Shown here in pieces: positions 24,560-32,213 of a stretch of DNA of 64,000 bases. Position 1 is the first letter of the stretch; every line of letters begins with the position of its first letter. Position numbers and translations under genes: made by a program. The stretch comes from JALZMG01 sp963739975. Lineage in GTDB: Bacteria > Actinomycetota > Acidimicrobiia > Acidimicrobiales > Ilumatobacteraceae. Below the pieces are notes generated by a model. The model was not told the origin of the DNA, did not search any database, and was given only the letters and a program-made list of their open reading frames with translations. The DNA is taken from assembly GCA_963739975.1 (NCBI GenBank), contig CAVUCK010000021.1:124001-188000 (forward strand), in the 5' to 3' direction.

Positions 24560-25150
24560 TCAGCCCCGGATCAGGGCGACCACGGCGACCACCGCCAGCA
24601 CGGCGAAGATCCCGGCGGCCACGCGGCGCAGGACGTGCTCCGGCAGGACGCGCAGCAGGGCGCGGCCGGCGATGACGCCGATCCCGGCGACCGTGGCCAT
24701 GGCCGCGACGGCGCCGACGAACACCGACAGGGCGTCGCGCTGGGACGCCAGGCTGGCCGTCGCCAGCTGAGTGAGGTCGCCCCACTCGGCCAGGAACACG
24801 ACGCCGTACACCGTCGCCGAGACCCGCCACCACGCCATCGTCGACGGGCCACGGCCGGCGGTGGCGACCAGCTCCGGGTCCTCGTCGGCGGACCGCCAGA
24901 GCAGGACGGCGCCAGTGGCGAACAGCACGGCCACCGCAGCACTGACCACGCGATCGGGGAGGAGGCCGATGAGCCGACCGGCGGCGGCGGCGATGGCCAT
25001 CTGCGTCGCCAGGGCCGAGGTGGCGCCGATCCAGACGGCCAGCGGGCGCCGGAACCGGGCCGACAGCACGATCGTGGCGAGCATCGTCTTGTCGGGCAGC
25101 TCGGCGACGAACACCGTCGCGAACGCAGCGACGACGGTGGCCAGATCCAC
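24560..25150 (-). CDS. TMEM165/GDT1 (UPF0016) family cation transporter
   Basis: A 196-residue integral membrane protein with about six hydrophobic segments in two repeats. Each repeat carries the acidic signature of the family: AELPDKTML near residue 17 and AEWGDLTQLA near residue 120 (E-x-G/P-D). Family members export Mn2+ or exchange Ca2+/Mn2+ for H+. The motif in the first half has Pro in place of the usual Gly. It starts MDLATVVAAFATVF and lies 71 bp after the CBS start on the same strand. It may protect against Mn2+ or Ca2+ overload; direct evidence is lacking. Confidence 0.88.
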   Translation of the reverse strand: MDLATVVAAFATVFVAELPDKTMLATIVLSARFRRPLAVWIGATSALATQMAIAAAAGRLIGLLPDRVVSAAVAVLFATGAVLLWRSADEDPELVATAGRGPSTMAWWRVSATVYGVVFLAEWGDLTQLATASLASQRDALSVFVGAVAAMATVAGIGVIAGRALLRVLPEHVLRRVAAGIFAVLAVVAVVALIRG

Positions 25151-25166
25151 GACCAGCCAGTCAAAC

Positions 25167-25216
25167 CGCGTTTGTGCGCCGGTGATCGGCCCAGCGGCTG
25201 CTGGCGCACAAACGCG
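25167..25216. repeat. 14-bp perfect inverted repeat in intergenic region
   Basis: Arms CGCGTTTGTGCGCC (25167-25180) and GGCGCACAAACGCG (25203-25216) enclose a 22-nt loop. It lies between the divergent starts of the GDT1 gene (25150) and the SWIM gene (25342), so terminator function is unlikely. The arm/centre layout resembles the other palindromes in this window. Confidence 0.6.
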
Positions 25217-25237
25217 CGGGTGGGGGTCGCCGCCCGA

Positions 25238-25289
25238 CCTCTTCGTCCGACTTGTGGCGACCCGTCCCGCCAGGACTCGGACGAAGAGG
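25238..25289. repeat. 13-bp perfect inverted repeat before the SWIM/MoxR/VWA operon
   Basis: Arms CCTCTTCGTCCGA (25238-25250) and TCGGACGAAGAGG (25277-25289) enclose a 26-nt loop that itself contains GGCGACCCGTCCCGCC. The core CCTCTTCGTCCG recurs at 51320-51331 next to another hairpin. It is a candidate regulatory site or mobile palindromic element, 53 bp upstream of the operon's first start codon. Confidence 0.55.
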
Positions 25290-25341
25290 GCGCCGTGTGG
25301 GGCGGGGATGGCGGTGACACCCCCTCGGTACCATCGCCCTC

Positions 25342-26733
25342 GTGTCCGAGGAGGCCGCCGAGCGCTGGACGATCGAGCAGGTCGTCGCCGTCGCGCCGAC
25401 GCCGGCGCGGTTCGCCGCCGCCGAAGGCGCGGCCACTCCTGCGCACTGGCTGGGGCTCGGCGCCGATCGGCGATCGCTGTGGGGCCGCTACCGGGGCTCG
25501 GGCCGCGAGCCGTACGACACGATGGTCGACCACGAGCACGTGGCGTGGCGGTGCTCGTGCCCCAGTCGCTCGGTCCCGTGCAAGCACGCCCTGGCGCTGC
25601 TCACCATGTGGGTGCGCGGCCAGGTCCCTGCCGCACCGGTACCACCCGCCGTCGACTCGTGGGCCGATGGCCACGCCCGCCGGGCGGCTGGGCGAGACAC
25701 CTCCACCGCCGCGCCCACGTCCGGCCCACCGGGTCCGGCCGACGAGCCAGCCGATCCCGCACCAGTCGACGACGCCGAGCGGGACCGAGCCCGCGACGAG
25801 CGCATCGCCCGCCTGCACCACGGCCTGGTCGAGCTCGACCGGTGGCTCGACGATCGCCTGCGCACCGGCCTCGCCGACCCTGCCCTTGCCCGGTTCGCCA
25901 CCTGGGACGACCTCGCTGCCCGCCTCGTCGATGCCAGGGCCGGCGCGCTGGCCAACCGCGTCCGCCGCCTCGCCGGCGTGGTGGGCGCCCGTCCCGACTG
26001 GCACGAGGTCGTGCTGGCCGAGCTCGGGGTCCTGCACCTGCTGGCCGAGGCCGGCCAGCGGTTGTCCGACCTCCCGACGCCGCTGGCCGACACCGTCGCC
26101 ACGGCCTGCGGGTGGCAGGTGCGCCAGACCGACGTGCTGGCCGGCGTGCCCGAGACCGACACGTGGGTCGTCGCCGGCCGCAGCGACACCCGGGAGGACC
26201 GCATCGAGGTCCGCCGCACCTGGTTGCACGGTCTCGAGACCGGCCGGTGGGCGATGGTCCTGTCGTTCGCCGCCTACCGACAGTCGCTCGACCAGTCGCT
26301 GCCCGTCGGCGCCCACCTGGTCGCCGACCTGCACCGGTACCCGGGCGGCTCCCTCCGCTCGCTGGTCGGCACGGTCCACGAGGGCCCGGACGGCGAGCAC
26401 CACGCACCGCCGGCGGCGACGGTCGAGGCGGCCTGCGCGGAGATCGGCGCGGCACTGGCCGCCGAGCCGTGGACCGACCGGCTGGCGACGACCGTGCGCG
26501 CCGCCCCGACCGTCACCGCCGGCCGCTGGGTCCTGGCCGACGACACCGGCAGCCTCGCCGTGGTGCCCTCCGCCCCTGGGCTCGACACGACCATCGCCGC
26601 GTCGGGCGGGCGCCCCATCCCGATCACGATCGAGTGGACGACCGACGGCGTCGTGCCGCTGACCGTGCACCTCCCCGATCGCGCCCTCGACGTCGGACCA
26701 CGGGCCGACGCCTCGTTCGTGAGCGCGGCATGA
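25342..26733 (+). CDS. SWIM zinc-finger protein
   Basis: A 463-residue protein whose N-terminal region contains a SWIM zinc finger, WRCSCPSRSVPCKHALAL (C71, C73, C80, H82; CxCx6CxH). A Pro/Ala-rich linker (about 95-150) follows, then a helical region (150-260: RIARLHHGLVELDRWLDDRL, WHEVVLAELGVLHLLAEAG) and a C-terminal beta-rich part without recognised motifs. SWIM domains bind nucleic acid or protein. It is the first gene of a five-gene operon with ATGA coupling to the next gene. In other bacteria I recall this type beside DUF5691, MoxR, DUF5682 and VWA genes, so it is probably the sensor or adaptor of that system. The start follows a region with two inverted repeats. Confidence 0.88.
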   Translation: MSEEAAERWTIEQVVAVAPTPARFAAAEGAATPAHWLGLGADRRSLWGRYRGSGREPYDTMVDHEHVAWRCSCPSRSVPCKHALALLTMWVRGQVPAAPVPPAVDSWADGHARRAAGRDTSTAAPTSGPPGPADEPADPAPVDDAERDRARDERIARLHHGLVELDRWLDDRLRTGLADPALARFATWDDLAARLVDARAGALANRVRRLAGVVGARPDWHEVVLAELGVLHLLAEAGQRLSDLPTPLADTVATACGWQVRQTDVLAGVPETDTWVVAGRSDTREDRIEVRRTWLHGLETGRWAMVLSFAAYRQSLDQSLPVGAHLVADLHRYPGGSLRSLVGTVHEGPDGEHHAPPAATVEAACAEIGAALAAEPWTDRLATTVRAAPTVTAGRWVLADDTGSLAVVPSAPGLDTTIAASGGRPIPITIEWTTDGVVPLTVHLPDRALDVGPRADASFVSAA

Positions 26734-27530
26734 GCGCGGCGACCGTGGCCGACCACTGGCAGGAACTGGTCACCGCCGCGCTGCTCGGCTCCGATCGCCG
26801 CGACCCGCCCGAGCCGCCGGCGGGTCCGCTGGCCGACGTCGTGGCCGACACGGCGTCCCCAACGCCGTCGGCCCGGATGCTGGCCACCGTCGCGGCGTGC
26901 GCCGCCGTCCGCAGGGCCGGGCTGCGCCCGCATCCGCCGACGCCGCTGCTCACCGAGCCGGCGGCGGACGGGCGGGCGATGGTGCCGCCGGCCGCCGCCC
27001 GGCGCTGGCGGTCGATCATCGCCGAGTGGCCGGTGCTGGAGGACGAGTGGCTGGCGATCGTCGAGCAACGCCGGCTCCGGCTGCCACCGGACGTCCTGGT
27101 CGGGCTCCTCCGGCGCCACCAGCGCGACGCAGCACGCGCCGCGTGCGTCGTGCGGATCGGCGAGCCGCTGGCCGGCTGGCTGATCGATCAGCGCCCGGCG
27201 CTCGCTCCCGCCGCCCGCCGCTCCCCGCCGCCGTCCGAGCTCGGTGTCGACGGGCTGCCGGCGCTGGCCGTGCCACCGGCGCTGCTGGCCCTGCTCACGG
27301 CACCGCCCGACGACATCACGGCATCCATCACCGCCGGCCTTGCCGACGGTTCCTTCGGGGTCGCCCACCGAGCAGTGCTGATCAACTTCGTGGCCCGGAT
27401 GCGGCCCGACGCTTGCCGCCCCCTCGCCACGCGGCTGCGGGCGAGCGACAGCACCAGCGCTGTCGGGCTGGTCCACACCCTCGCCGACCTGGCCGAGCAA
27501 CGCCACCTCATGCGCCAGGAGCTGTTGTGA
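26730..27530 (+). CDS. DUF5691-like protein of the MoxR/VWA cluster
   Basis: A 266-residue, largely helical protein. It starts MSAATVADHWQELVTAALLGSDRR, and the WxxLVTAALLGxxR block is what I associate with DUF5691. Further segments (LATVAACAAVRRAGLRP, LVGLLRRHQRDAARAACVVR, LINFVARMRPDACRPLATRL) look like helical-repeat modules, suggesting a scaffold. No catalytic or membrane motif is seen. It overlaps the SWIM gene by 4 bp (ATGA). The family name is from memory; the function is unknown. Confidence 0.8.
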   Translation: MSAATVADHWQELVTAALLGSDRRDPPEPPAGPLADVVADTASPTPSARMLATVAACAAVRRAGLRPHPPTPLLTEPAADGRAMVPPAAARRWRSIIAEWPVLEDEWLAIVEQRRLRLPPDVLVGLLRRHQRDAARAACVVRIGEPLAGWLIDQRPALAPAARRSPPPSELGVDGLPALAVPPALLALLTAPPDDITASITAGLADGSFGVAHRAVLINFVARMRPDACRPLATRLRASDSTSAVGLVHTLADLAEQRHLMRQELL

Positions 27531-27591
27531 GCGAGCGTCCGAGCCGACCGCCCACGCACCGGCCCGAGTGGGCGAGCGAACGGGTGGCACG

Positions 27592-28674
27592 GTGACGGTG
27601 TCGATCCTCCGCCCGCACGCCGAGGACCAGTACGCCGCCGAGCTCGCTGCGCTCGTCGCCACCGACGATCGGCCCCGCCCTCCCAACTGGCGGCTCTCGC
27701 CGTGGGCTGTGGTGACCTACCTCCTCGGCGGCGAGCTGTCCGACGGCACCGTGATCAGCCCGAAGTACGTGGGGTCGCGCCGCTTGATGGAGATCGCCGC
27801 CGCCACCCTGGCGACCGATCGGGCCCTGCTCCTGCTCGGCGTGCCGGGCACGGCGAAGACGTGGGTCAGCGAGCACCTCACGGCTGCGATCTCCGGGGAC
27901 TCGACGCTGCTCGTCCAGGGCACGGCGGGCACGACCGAGGAGTCGTTGCGCTACGGCTGGAACTACGCCCGCCTGCTCGCCGACGGCCCGAGCGAAGCGG
28001 CGCTCGTTCCCAGCCCCGTCTATCGCGCCATGCGGACCGGTCAGCTGGTGCGCATCGAAGAGCTGACCCGGATGCCATCCGAGGTCCAGGACGCCCTGGT
28101 CACGATCCTGTCCGAGAAGGTGCTCCCCGTGCCCGAGCTGGACACCGAGGTCGCCGCCGTCCAGGGCTTCAACCTTGTCGCCACGGCCAACGACCGTGAC
28201 CGCGGCATCAACGAGCTGTCCAGCGCGCTGCGCCGCCGGTTCAACACCGTCGTGCTGCCGCTGCCCGCCAGCCCCGAGGAGGAGATGGCGATCGTCGCCC
28301 AGCGCGTCGCCGAGCTGGGCAGCTCGCTCGGGCTCCCCGACGTCCCTGCGGCGGCCGACGAGATCCGGCGCGTCGTCACGATCTTCCGCGAGCTGCGCGA
28401 CGGCGTCACCACGGACGGCCGCACCAGCCTGAAGACGCCGACCGGCACGCTGTCCACGGCCGAGGCGATCTCCGTCATCACCAATGGGCTGGCCCTGTCG
28501 GCCCACTTCGGCGACGGGACGCTGCACCCGACCGACGTCGCCGGCAGCATCGTCGGCGCCGTGGTGCGTGATCCCCTGCACGACGACGTGGCGTGGCGCG
28601 AGTACCTCGAGGGGGTGGTGCGCGATCGGGACGGCTGGGGCGATTTCTACGACGCCTGTCGCCAGCTCGCCTGA
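27592..28674 (+). CDS. MoxR-type AAA+ ATPase
   Basis: A 360-residue AAA+ ATPase of the MoxR type. Walker A is LLGVPGTAKTW (about 82-91), Walker B is LVRIEELTRMPSEVQDAL, sensor 1 is FNLVATANDRDRG, and the arginine finger lies in SSALRRRFNTVVLP. MoxR ATPases act as chaperones that remodel or load metal cofactors, usually with a VWA protein; one is encoded two genes downstream. GTG 27592 is preferred; GTG 27568 and 27598 are alternatives. The 60-bp gap upstream begins TGAGCGAGCG and ends GAGCGAACG, resembling the linker repeats elsewhere in the window. Confidence 0.92.
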   Translation: MTVSILRPHAEDQYAAELAALVATDDRPRPPNWRLSPWAVVTYLLGGELSDGTVISPKYVGSRRLMEIAAATLATDRALLLLGVPGTAKTWVSEHLTAAISGDSTLLVQGTAGTTEESLRYGWNYARLLADGPSEAALVPSPVYRAMRTGQLVRIEELTRMPSEVQDALVTILSEKVLPVPELDTEVAAVQGFNLVATANDRDRGINELSSALRRRFNTVVLPLPASPEEEMAIVAQRVAELGSSLGLPDVPAAADEIRRVVTIFRELRDGVTTDGRTSLKTPTGTLSTAEAISVITNGLALSAHFGDGTLHPTDVAGSIVGAVVRDPLHDDVAWREYLEGVVRDRDGWGDFYDACRQLA

Positions 28675-28684
28675 GCACGCCGCC

Positions 28685-30913
28685 GTGGTGGCCGAGGCTG
28701 GCCGCCGAGGTGGTGGCGCCGGGCTCCACCTCCTCGGGATCCGTCACCATGGACCCGGTTCGGCGCGTTCGGTGCGCACCGCGCTCGACGAGCTGCGGCC
28801 CGACCTCGTGCTGGTCGAGGCGCCGGCCGACGCCGGCCCCGCGCTGGCGTGGATCGGTCACCCGGGCCTGATCCCGCCGGTCGCCCTGCTCGGCTACGTC
28901 GTGGCTCGGCCCGAGCGGGCGGTGTTCGCGCCGCTGGCCTCGTTCAGCCCGGAGTGGCAGGCGGCGCGCTGGGCCGTCGACCACGGCGTCGAACTGCGGG
29001 CGATCGACCTGCCGTTGCGCTCGACGCTGGCCGGCGGCGAGCTGGACGACCCGGCGGAGCTGACAACGGGCGACGGGCCGATCGATCCGCTCGCCCAGCT
29101 GGCTGCGGCGGCAGGCGAACCGGACGCCGAGCGGTGGTGGGAGGACCTGGTCGAGCACCGTGGTGACGGGCAGCCCGCCTTCGACGCCGTCGGCGAGGCG
29201 ATGGCCGCCGTGCGCGCCGGGCTCCCGACCGGGCGGCGCGAGGCCCGCCGTGAGGCCCACATGCGCCAGGAGATCCGTCGTGCCCTCGCCGACGCGACCA
29301 CCGTCGTCGTGGTCTGCGGGGCGTGGCACGTGCCGGCGCTCGACCCTGCCGTCTCCACCCTGGCGGCGGATCGTGCGCTCCTGCGCGGGCGGCCAACGGT
29401 CAAGGTCGACGTCACGTGGGTGCCATGGACCCATCGCCGGCTGCGGCTGGCCAGCGGGTACGGCGCCGGTGTGCCAAGCCCGGGGTGGTACGAGCACGTC
29501 TTCCACCATCCCGGTCCAGAGGGGGTGTCGCGGTTCTTCGTCGACGCCGCACACACCCTCCGGCGGCGGGGCATGCCGGCATCGCCCGACCACCTGATCG
29601 CCGCCTCTCGCGTCGCCACGACGCTGGCCGTGCTGCGCGACCGCCCACGACCAGGGCTGGCCGAGGTGCTGGACGCCGCCGACTCGGTGCTCGGCGGGCT
29701 GCCGGTCGTGCTCGACGAGCTGGTGATCGGTGACGCCATCGGGCAGGTGCCGCCGGACGCGCCGCAGGTCCCGCTGGCTCGCGATCTCGCCGCCGCCCAG
29801 CGCACGGCCCGACTGCCGCCGGATCCGGTCGGGCGGACCGTCGAGCTCGACGTCCGGACGCCCAACGGGCTGCGCCGGTCGCGCCTGCTGCACCGCGCCG
29901 CCGCGCTGGACATCCCGTGGGGCGTCCTCGAAGAGGGTCGCGGGTCGAGCGGCACGTTCCGCGAGACGTGGCGGGTCGAGTGGGATCCCGAGCTGTCGGT
30001 GCGCGTCGTCGAGCAGGCGGGCCACGGCACGACCGTCGCGTCGGCGGCCACGGCACGGCTCGTGGAACGCGCCGCCGCAGCCACCCTGCTCGGAGAGGCG
30101 TCACAGGTGGTCGAGCGGGCCCTGCTCGCCGACCTCCCCGATGCGGTCGGCCCGGCCGTCACCCGCCTCGGCGCGCTGGCTGCCGACGCCCCAGATGTCG
30201 CCGAGCTGATGGACGCGATGGGCCCGCTGGCCGCGTCCCAGCGCTATGGCGACACCCGTCGCACCGATGCCGCCGGGCTGGCGGCCGTCTTCGACGAGCT
30301 GGTGGTCCGCGTCCTCGCCGGATTGCCACGGGCCAGCCTCGCCCTGGACGAGGACGCCGCCGCTCGACTCGTCGAGCGGCTCAGCGAGGTGCAGGCGGCG
30401 CTGGCCGTCGTCGACCACCCGGCGCGCCGCGGCGCCTGGCCGGCCGTCCTGGCCCAGCTGGTCGGAGCGGGACGGGTCAACGGGTCGGTCAAGGGACGGG
30501 CCACCAGGCTGCTGCACGACGCCGGCTGGTGGGCGCCCGACGAGGTCGAGCGCCGGCTCGGCCGGGCGCTGACGGCGGGAACCCCGCCGGCCGACGGCGC
30601 CTCGTTCGTCGAAGGGTTCCTGGCCGGCAGCGGAACAGTCCTGCTGCACGATGCGCAGCTGCGAGCCCTCGTCGACACCTGGATCGGCGCGCTCTCGCCG
30701 GACGGCTTCACCGCCGTGGTGCCGCTCCTGCGGCGCACGTTCGGTTCCTTCGAGCCCGCCGAGCGACGCCAGCTCGGGGCGCTGCTCGCCACCGGGCGGG
30801 TCGAACGGGCGGCCCCGATGGGCCCGGACATCGACGCCGAGCGGGCCCTGGCCGCACTGGCGACGGTGCGCTCGATGCTCGGCCTGGCGCCTGGTGAGGG
30901 GGGTGACGCATGA
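28685..30913 (+). CDS. DUF5682-like large protein of the MoxR/VWA cluster
   Basis: A 742-residue protein. It opens with HLLGIRHHGPGSARSVRTAL, which I recognise as the DUF5682 signature, followed by LVEAPADAG and, near residue 215, TTVVVVCGAWHVPAL. The N-terminal 250 residues look like an enzyme fold with conserved His residues, reminiscent of TraB/erythromycin-esterase-like proteins. The rest is helical and repeat-like (LLHDAGWWAPDEVERRLGRAL). No membrane segment or signal. GTG 28685 (or 28688) follows the MoxR stop by 10 bp, and the stop overlaps the VWA start. I infer it is the effector or substrate-binding component; its activity is unknown. Confidence 0.82.
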   Translation: MVAEAGRRGGGAGLHLLGIRHHGPGSARSVRTALDELRPDLVLVEAPADAGPALAWIGHPGLIPPVALLGYVVARPERAVFAPLASFSPEWQAARWAVDHGVELRAIDLPLRSTLAGGELDDPAELTTGDGPIDPLAQLAAAAGEPDAERWWEDLVEHRGDGQPAFDAVGEAMAAVRAGLPTGRREARREAHMRQEIRRALADATTVVVVCGAWHVPALDPAVSTLAADRALLRGRPTVKVDVTWVPWTHRRLRLASGYGAGVPSPGWYEHVFHHPGPEGVSRFFVDAAHTLRRRGMPASPDHLIAASRVATTLAVLRDRPRPGLAEVLDAADSVLGGLPVVLDELVIGDAIGQVPPDAPQVPLARDLAAAQRTARLPPDPVGRTVELDVRTPNGLRRSRLLHRAAALDIPWGVLEEGRGSSGTFRETWRVEWDPELSVRVVEQAGHGTTVASAATARLVERAAAATLLGEASQVVERALLADLPDAVGPAVTRLGALAADAPDVAELMDAMGPLAASQRYGDTRRTDAAGLAAVFDELVVRVLAGLPRASLALDEDAAARLVERLSEVQAALAVVDHPARRGAWPAVLAQLVGAGRVNGSVKGRATRLLHDAGWWAPDEVERRLGRALTAGTPPADGASFVEGFLAGSGTVLLHDAQLRALVDTWIGALSPDGFTAVVPLLRRTFGSFEPAERRQLGALLATGRVERAAPMGPDIDAERALAALATVRSMLGLAPGEGGDA

Positions 30914-32031
30914 CGCGGGTGTCGGAGGCCGAACGGCTGCGGCGGTGGCGCCTGCTGCTCGGCGGGGGCGAGGCCGACGGCACCGGCACGAAGCTGCGCG
31001 GCGACGACCGTCGCATCGACGGCGCGCTCGGCGCGCTGTACGACCGCCGTCCCGGTCGCGGGCGGACCGCCGGGAGGGCGGCCGGCTTGGCCCGATCGGC
31101 GCCGTCCGTCGCCCGCTGGCTCGGCGACATCCGCACGTACTTCCCGACGCCGGTCGTCCAGGTCATGCAACGAGACGCCGTCGAGCGCCTCGACCTGCGC
31201 CAGCTGCTCCTCGAGCCCGAGCTGCTCGGCGAGCTGGAGCCCGACCTGCACCTCGTGACGCTGCTCGTCGAGCTGAACCGGGCACTCCCCGACGAGACAC
31301 GGGCGACGGCGCGCCAGGTCGTCGCCAAGGTCCTCGACCAGCTCGAGGCGCGCATCGCCGACCGCACCCGCCAGGCCGTTCGCGGCGCCCTGGCCCGGGC
31401 CAGCCGCACCGGCCGGCCGCGCCCGGCCGACATCGACTGGCTGCGCACGATCCGCGCCAACCTGCGCCACTACGTGCCCGAGCGGGCGACCCTGGTGCCC
31501 GAGCAGTTGATCGGGTTCGGCCGCCACCAGCGCAGCCTGGCCCGCGACGTCGTGATCGCCGTCGACCAGAGCGGCTCGATGGCCGGCAGCGTCGTCCACG
31601 CGTCGGTGTTCGCCTGCGTGCTCGCCCGCCTGCCCACGCTGCGCACGTCGATGGTGGCGTTCGACACCGCGGTCGCCGACCTGACGCCGCTGTTGCACGA
31701 TCCCGTCGACGTGCTGTTCGGCGTGCAGCTCGGCGGCGGCACGGACATCGGGGGTGCGCTCGGCTACTGCCGGCGACTGATCACGCGACCCCGCCAGAGC
31801 GTCCTGGTGCTGGTCAGCGACCTGTTCGACGGCGGCGCACCCGGCGCGATGCAAGCCCGCGTCGCCGAACTGGTGCGTGACGGGGTGGCCGTGATCGTGC
31901 TGCTCGCCCTGTCCGACGACGGCGCGCCGGCCCACGACCACCACGAGGCCGCCGCCCTCGCCGCCCTCGGCGCGACCGTGCTGGCCTGCACTCCCGACGA
32001 GTTCCCGGCCCTGCTGGCCAGTGCGCTGTAA
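30910..32031 (+). CDS. VWA (MIDAS) domain protein of the MoxR/VWA cluster
   Basis: A 373-residue protein. The C-terminal half is a von Willebrand factor A domain with an intact MIDAS: DQSGSMAG (D219, S221, S223), GGGTDIGGAL (T278) and SDLFDGG. The N-terminal half is helical with VVQVMQRDAVERLDLRQLLL and TARQVVAKVLDQLEARI. There is no transmembrane anchor, unlike BatA/B-type VWA proteins, so the complex is cytosolic. It is the last gene of the operon, starting in the stop of the DUF5682-like gene (ATGA). By analogy to RavA-ViaA and CbbQ-CbbO, it should be the MoxR partner. A three-arm palindrome begins at its stop. Confidence 0.9.
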   Translation: MTRVSEAERLRRWRLLLGGGEADGTGTKLRGDDRRIDGALGALYDRRPGRGRTAGRAAGLARSAPSVARWLGDIRTYFPTPVVQVMQRDAVERLDLRQLLLEPELLGELEPDLHLVTLLVELNRALPDETRATARQVVAKVLDQLEARIADRTRQAVRGALARASRTGRPRPADIDWLRTIRANLRHYVPERATLVPEQLIGFGRHQRSLARDVVIAVDQSGSMAGSVVHASVFACVLARLPTLRTSMVAFDTAVADLTPLLHDPVDVLFGVQLGGGTDIGGALGYCRRLITRPRQSVLVLVSDLFDGGAPGAMQARVAELVRDGVAVIVLLALSDDGAPAHDHHEAAALAALGATVLACTPDEFPALLASAL

Positions 32032-32102
32032 CTGGGCGCGGAGGTTCTCATTTCGCCTTCTGGGCGCTGACGTTCTCGACGTCGGGAACGTGCGCGCCCA
32101 GA
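32032..32102 (+). terminator. Three-arm palindrome/terminator after the VWA gene
   Basis: Directly after the TAA stop there is a first arm CTGGGCGC (32032), a second arm TCTGGGCGCTGACGTTC (32059-32075), and one complementary arm GAACGTGCGCGCCCAGA (32086-32102). Either left arm can pair with the right arm. The arrangement, two left arms and one right, mirrors the element at 48370-48436 although the sequence differs. Confidence 0.65.
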
Positions 32103-32213
32103 TGGGGATCGGGCGCACGAGCCACGACCGACCGCTGACGGGGGCACCGGTATGGTGCGGCGGGACATGCTGCTGAAGGCCCGGCGAGCGACGAGCCCCG
32201 GGAGCGGTCCGCG

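Noticed and set aside
28484..28684. N-terminal extension of the DUF5682-like protein
   Set aside because: This part overlaps the conserved C-terminus of the MoxR gene; homology starts after GTG 28685.
30244..32118. Minus-strand ORF of 624 codons opposite the DUF5682/VWA genes
   Set aside because: Shadow frame; the plus strand has the MIDAS motif and operon overlaps.
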